A DNA stretch of 7,011 nucleotides. Source: Ferruginibacter sp. Its GTDB lineage: Bacteria > Bacteroidota > Bacteroidia > Chitinophagales > Chitinophagaceae. Under the pieces are notes generated by a model, which saw only the letters and a list, made by a program, of their open reading frames with translations, was not told the origin of the DNA and made no database searches. Shown here in pieces: positions 6,653 to 7,011 of this stretch. The position numbers were made by a program, and so were the translations under genes. The DNA is taken from positions 1 to 7,011 of the forward strand of contig JANXOQ010000347.1 of NCBI GenBank assembly GCA_025357775.1, read 5' to 3'. Each line of letters opens with the position of its first letter. Position 1 is the first letter of the stretch.

Positions 6653-7011
6653 TGATACAGTACAAAATTGAAATACCTGATGAGAAGCAAAAAACGTATA
6701 AAATCTTCACGTTTATTATGCTTACACTTAATTTTTTAGGTTTTGGTTATGTTTTTTTACGCACATTTGGATTGGCATCCTTATTTGCTATTGCAGGGTT
6801 GGTTTTAACAACACCAGCGTGGTTGTATTATATTATTAATAAAAAACATTTTAAAACTCCTATTTTAGAAACAACGTTTATTGCAAGTTCAATTTTGTGG
6901 CTATATTTTGGAAATATTTGGATGGGTATACTTTTAATGCTTTTTAGTATTATTGGATTGTTTACAAATAAAAAACCTTCAATTACATTTCTTCAAAATG
7001 AAATTATATTT
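6652..7011 (+). CDS. Multi-helix membrane protein of unknown function, 3' partial
   Basis: A reading frame opens with GTG at 6652, sharing one base with the preceding stop (TAGTG), and stays open for 120 codons to the window edge. Residues 1-17 are polar (IQYKIEIPDEKQKTYK), then come hydrophobic segments at about 18-37, 41-62, 72-86 and 88-104, with a basic loop INKKHFKTP (62-70). The last residues, ITFLQNEIIF (111-120), look like the first strand of a soluble domain that would follow the helices. That resembles small membrane proteins with a C-terminal PH-like domain, but the part needed to test this is outside the window. The GTG is chosen because of the overlap with the upstream gene, which suggests translational coupling; the next ATG (6718) would cut into the first helix. 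No family name is recognised. Confidence 0.65.
   Translation, partial: MIQYKIEIPDEKQKTYKIFTFIMLTLNFLGFGYVFLRTFGLASLFAIAGLVLTTPAWLYYIINKKHFKTPILETTFIASSILWLYFGNIWMGILLMLFSIIGLFTNKKPSITFLQNEIIF

Noticed and set aside
5923..6690. Minus-strand frames of 75 and 62 codons
   Set aside because: They are antisense to the ureohydrolase metal-binding region and its C-terminus, with no supporting signals.

Overview
The window is AT-rich chromosomal DNA of the Bacteroidota type, most likely Chitinophagia-like (inference). The evidence is the recurring promoter motif TAnnTTTG in place of a sigma70 -10 box, the near absence of Shine-Dalgarno sequences, and a membrane protein joining HU-like domains to a SPOR domain, an architecture characteristic of this phylum. 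Base composition and codon use look uniform across all genes. I see no transposase, integrase, phage gene, tRNA, rRNA or CRISPR array.

Layout. The left edge (1-741, minus) holds the start of a HU-like/TM/SPOR protein whose C-terminus lies outside the window. Divergent from it, sharing a promoter region of about 100 bp, are a small two-helix membrane protein (839-1174) and an FKBP-type prolyl isomerase lipoprotein (1204-1743), closed by a strong hairpin terminator. Only 12 bases after that terminator starts a complete iron-sulfur L-serine ammonia-lyase with a GTG start (1807-3240). A hairpin that can work in both directions separates it from a convergent gene for a membrane-anchored coiled-coil protein of unknown function (3348-4352, minus). 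Divergent from that gene is holA, the DNA polymerase III delta subunit (4508-5515). It is followed by an agmatinase/arginase-superfamily hydrolase (5609-6652) and, overlapping its stop by one base, a multi-helix membrane protein that runs off the right edge (6652-7011).

The genes do not form one pathway. They are housekeeping functions (replication clamp loading, serine and guanidino-compound catabolism, periplasmic protein folding) mixed with envelope proteins of poorly known role. The transcription units that can be inferred are: (i) the HU-SPOR gene; (ii) small membrane protein plus FKBP; (iii) sdaA; (iv) coiled-coil gene; (v) holA; (vi) agmatinase-like gene plus membrane protein.

I did not find a convincing undescribed system. 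The points most worth a second look are two genes whose TAnnTTTG box lies exactly four bases before the ATG, implying leaderless mRNAs; the perfect palindrome/terminator pressed against the sdaA start; and the HU-SPOR and coiled-coil envelope proteins.
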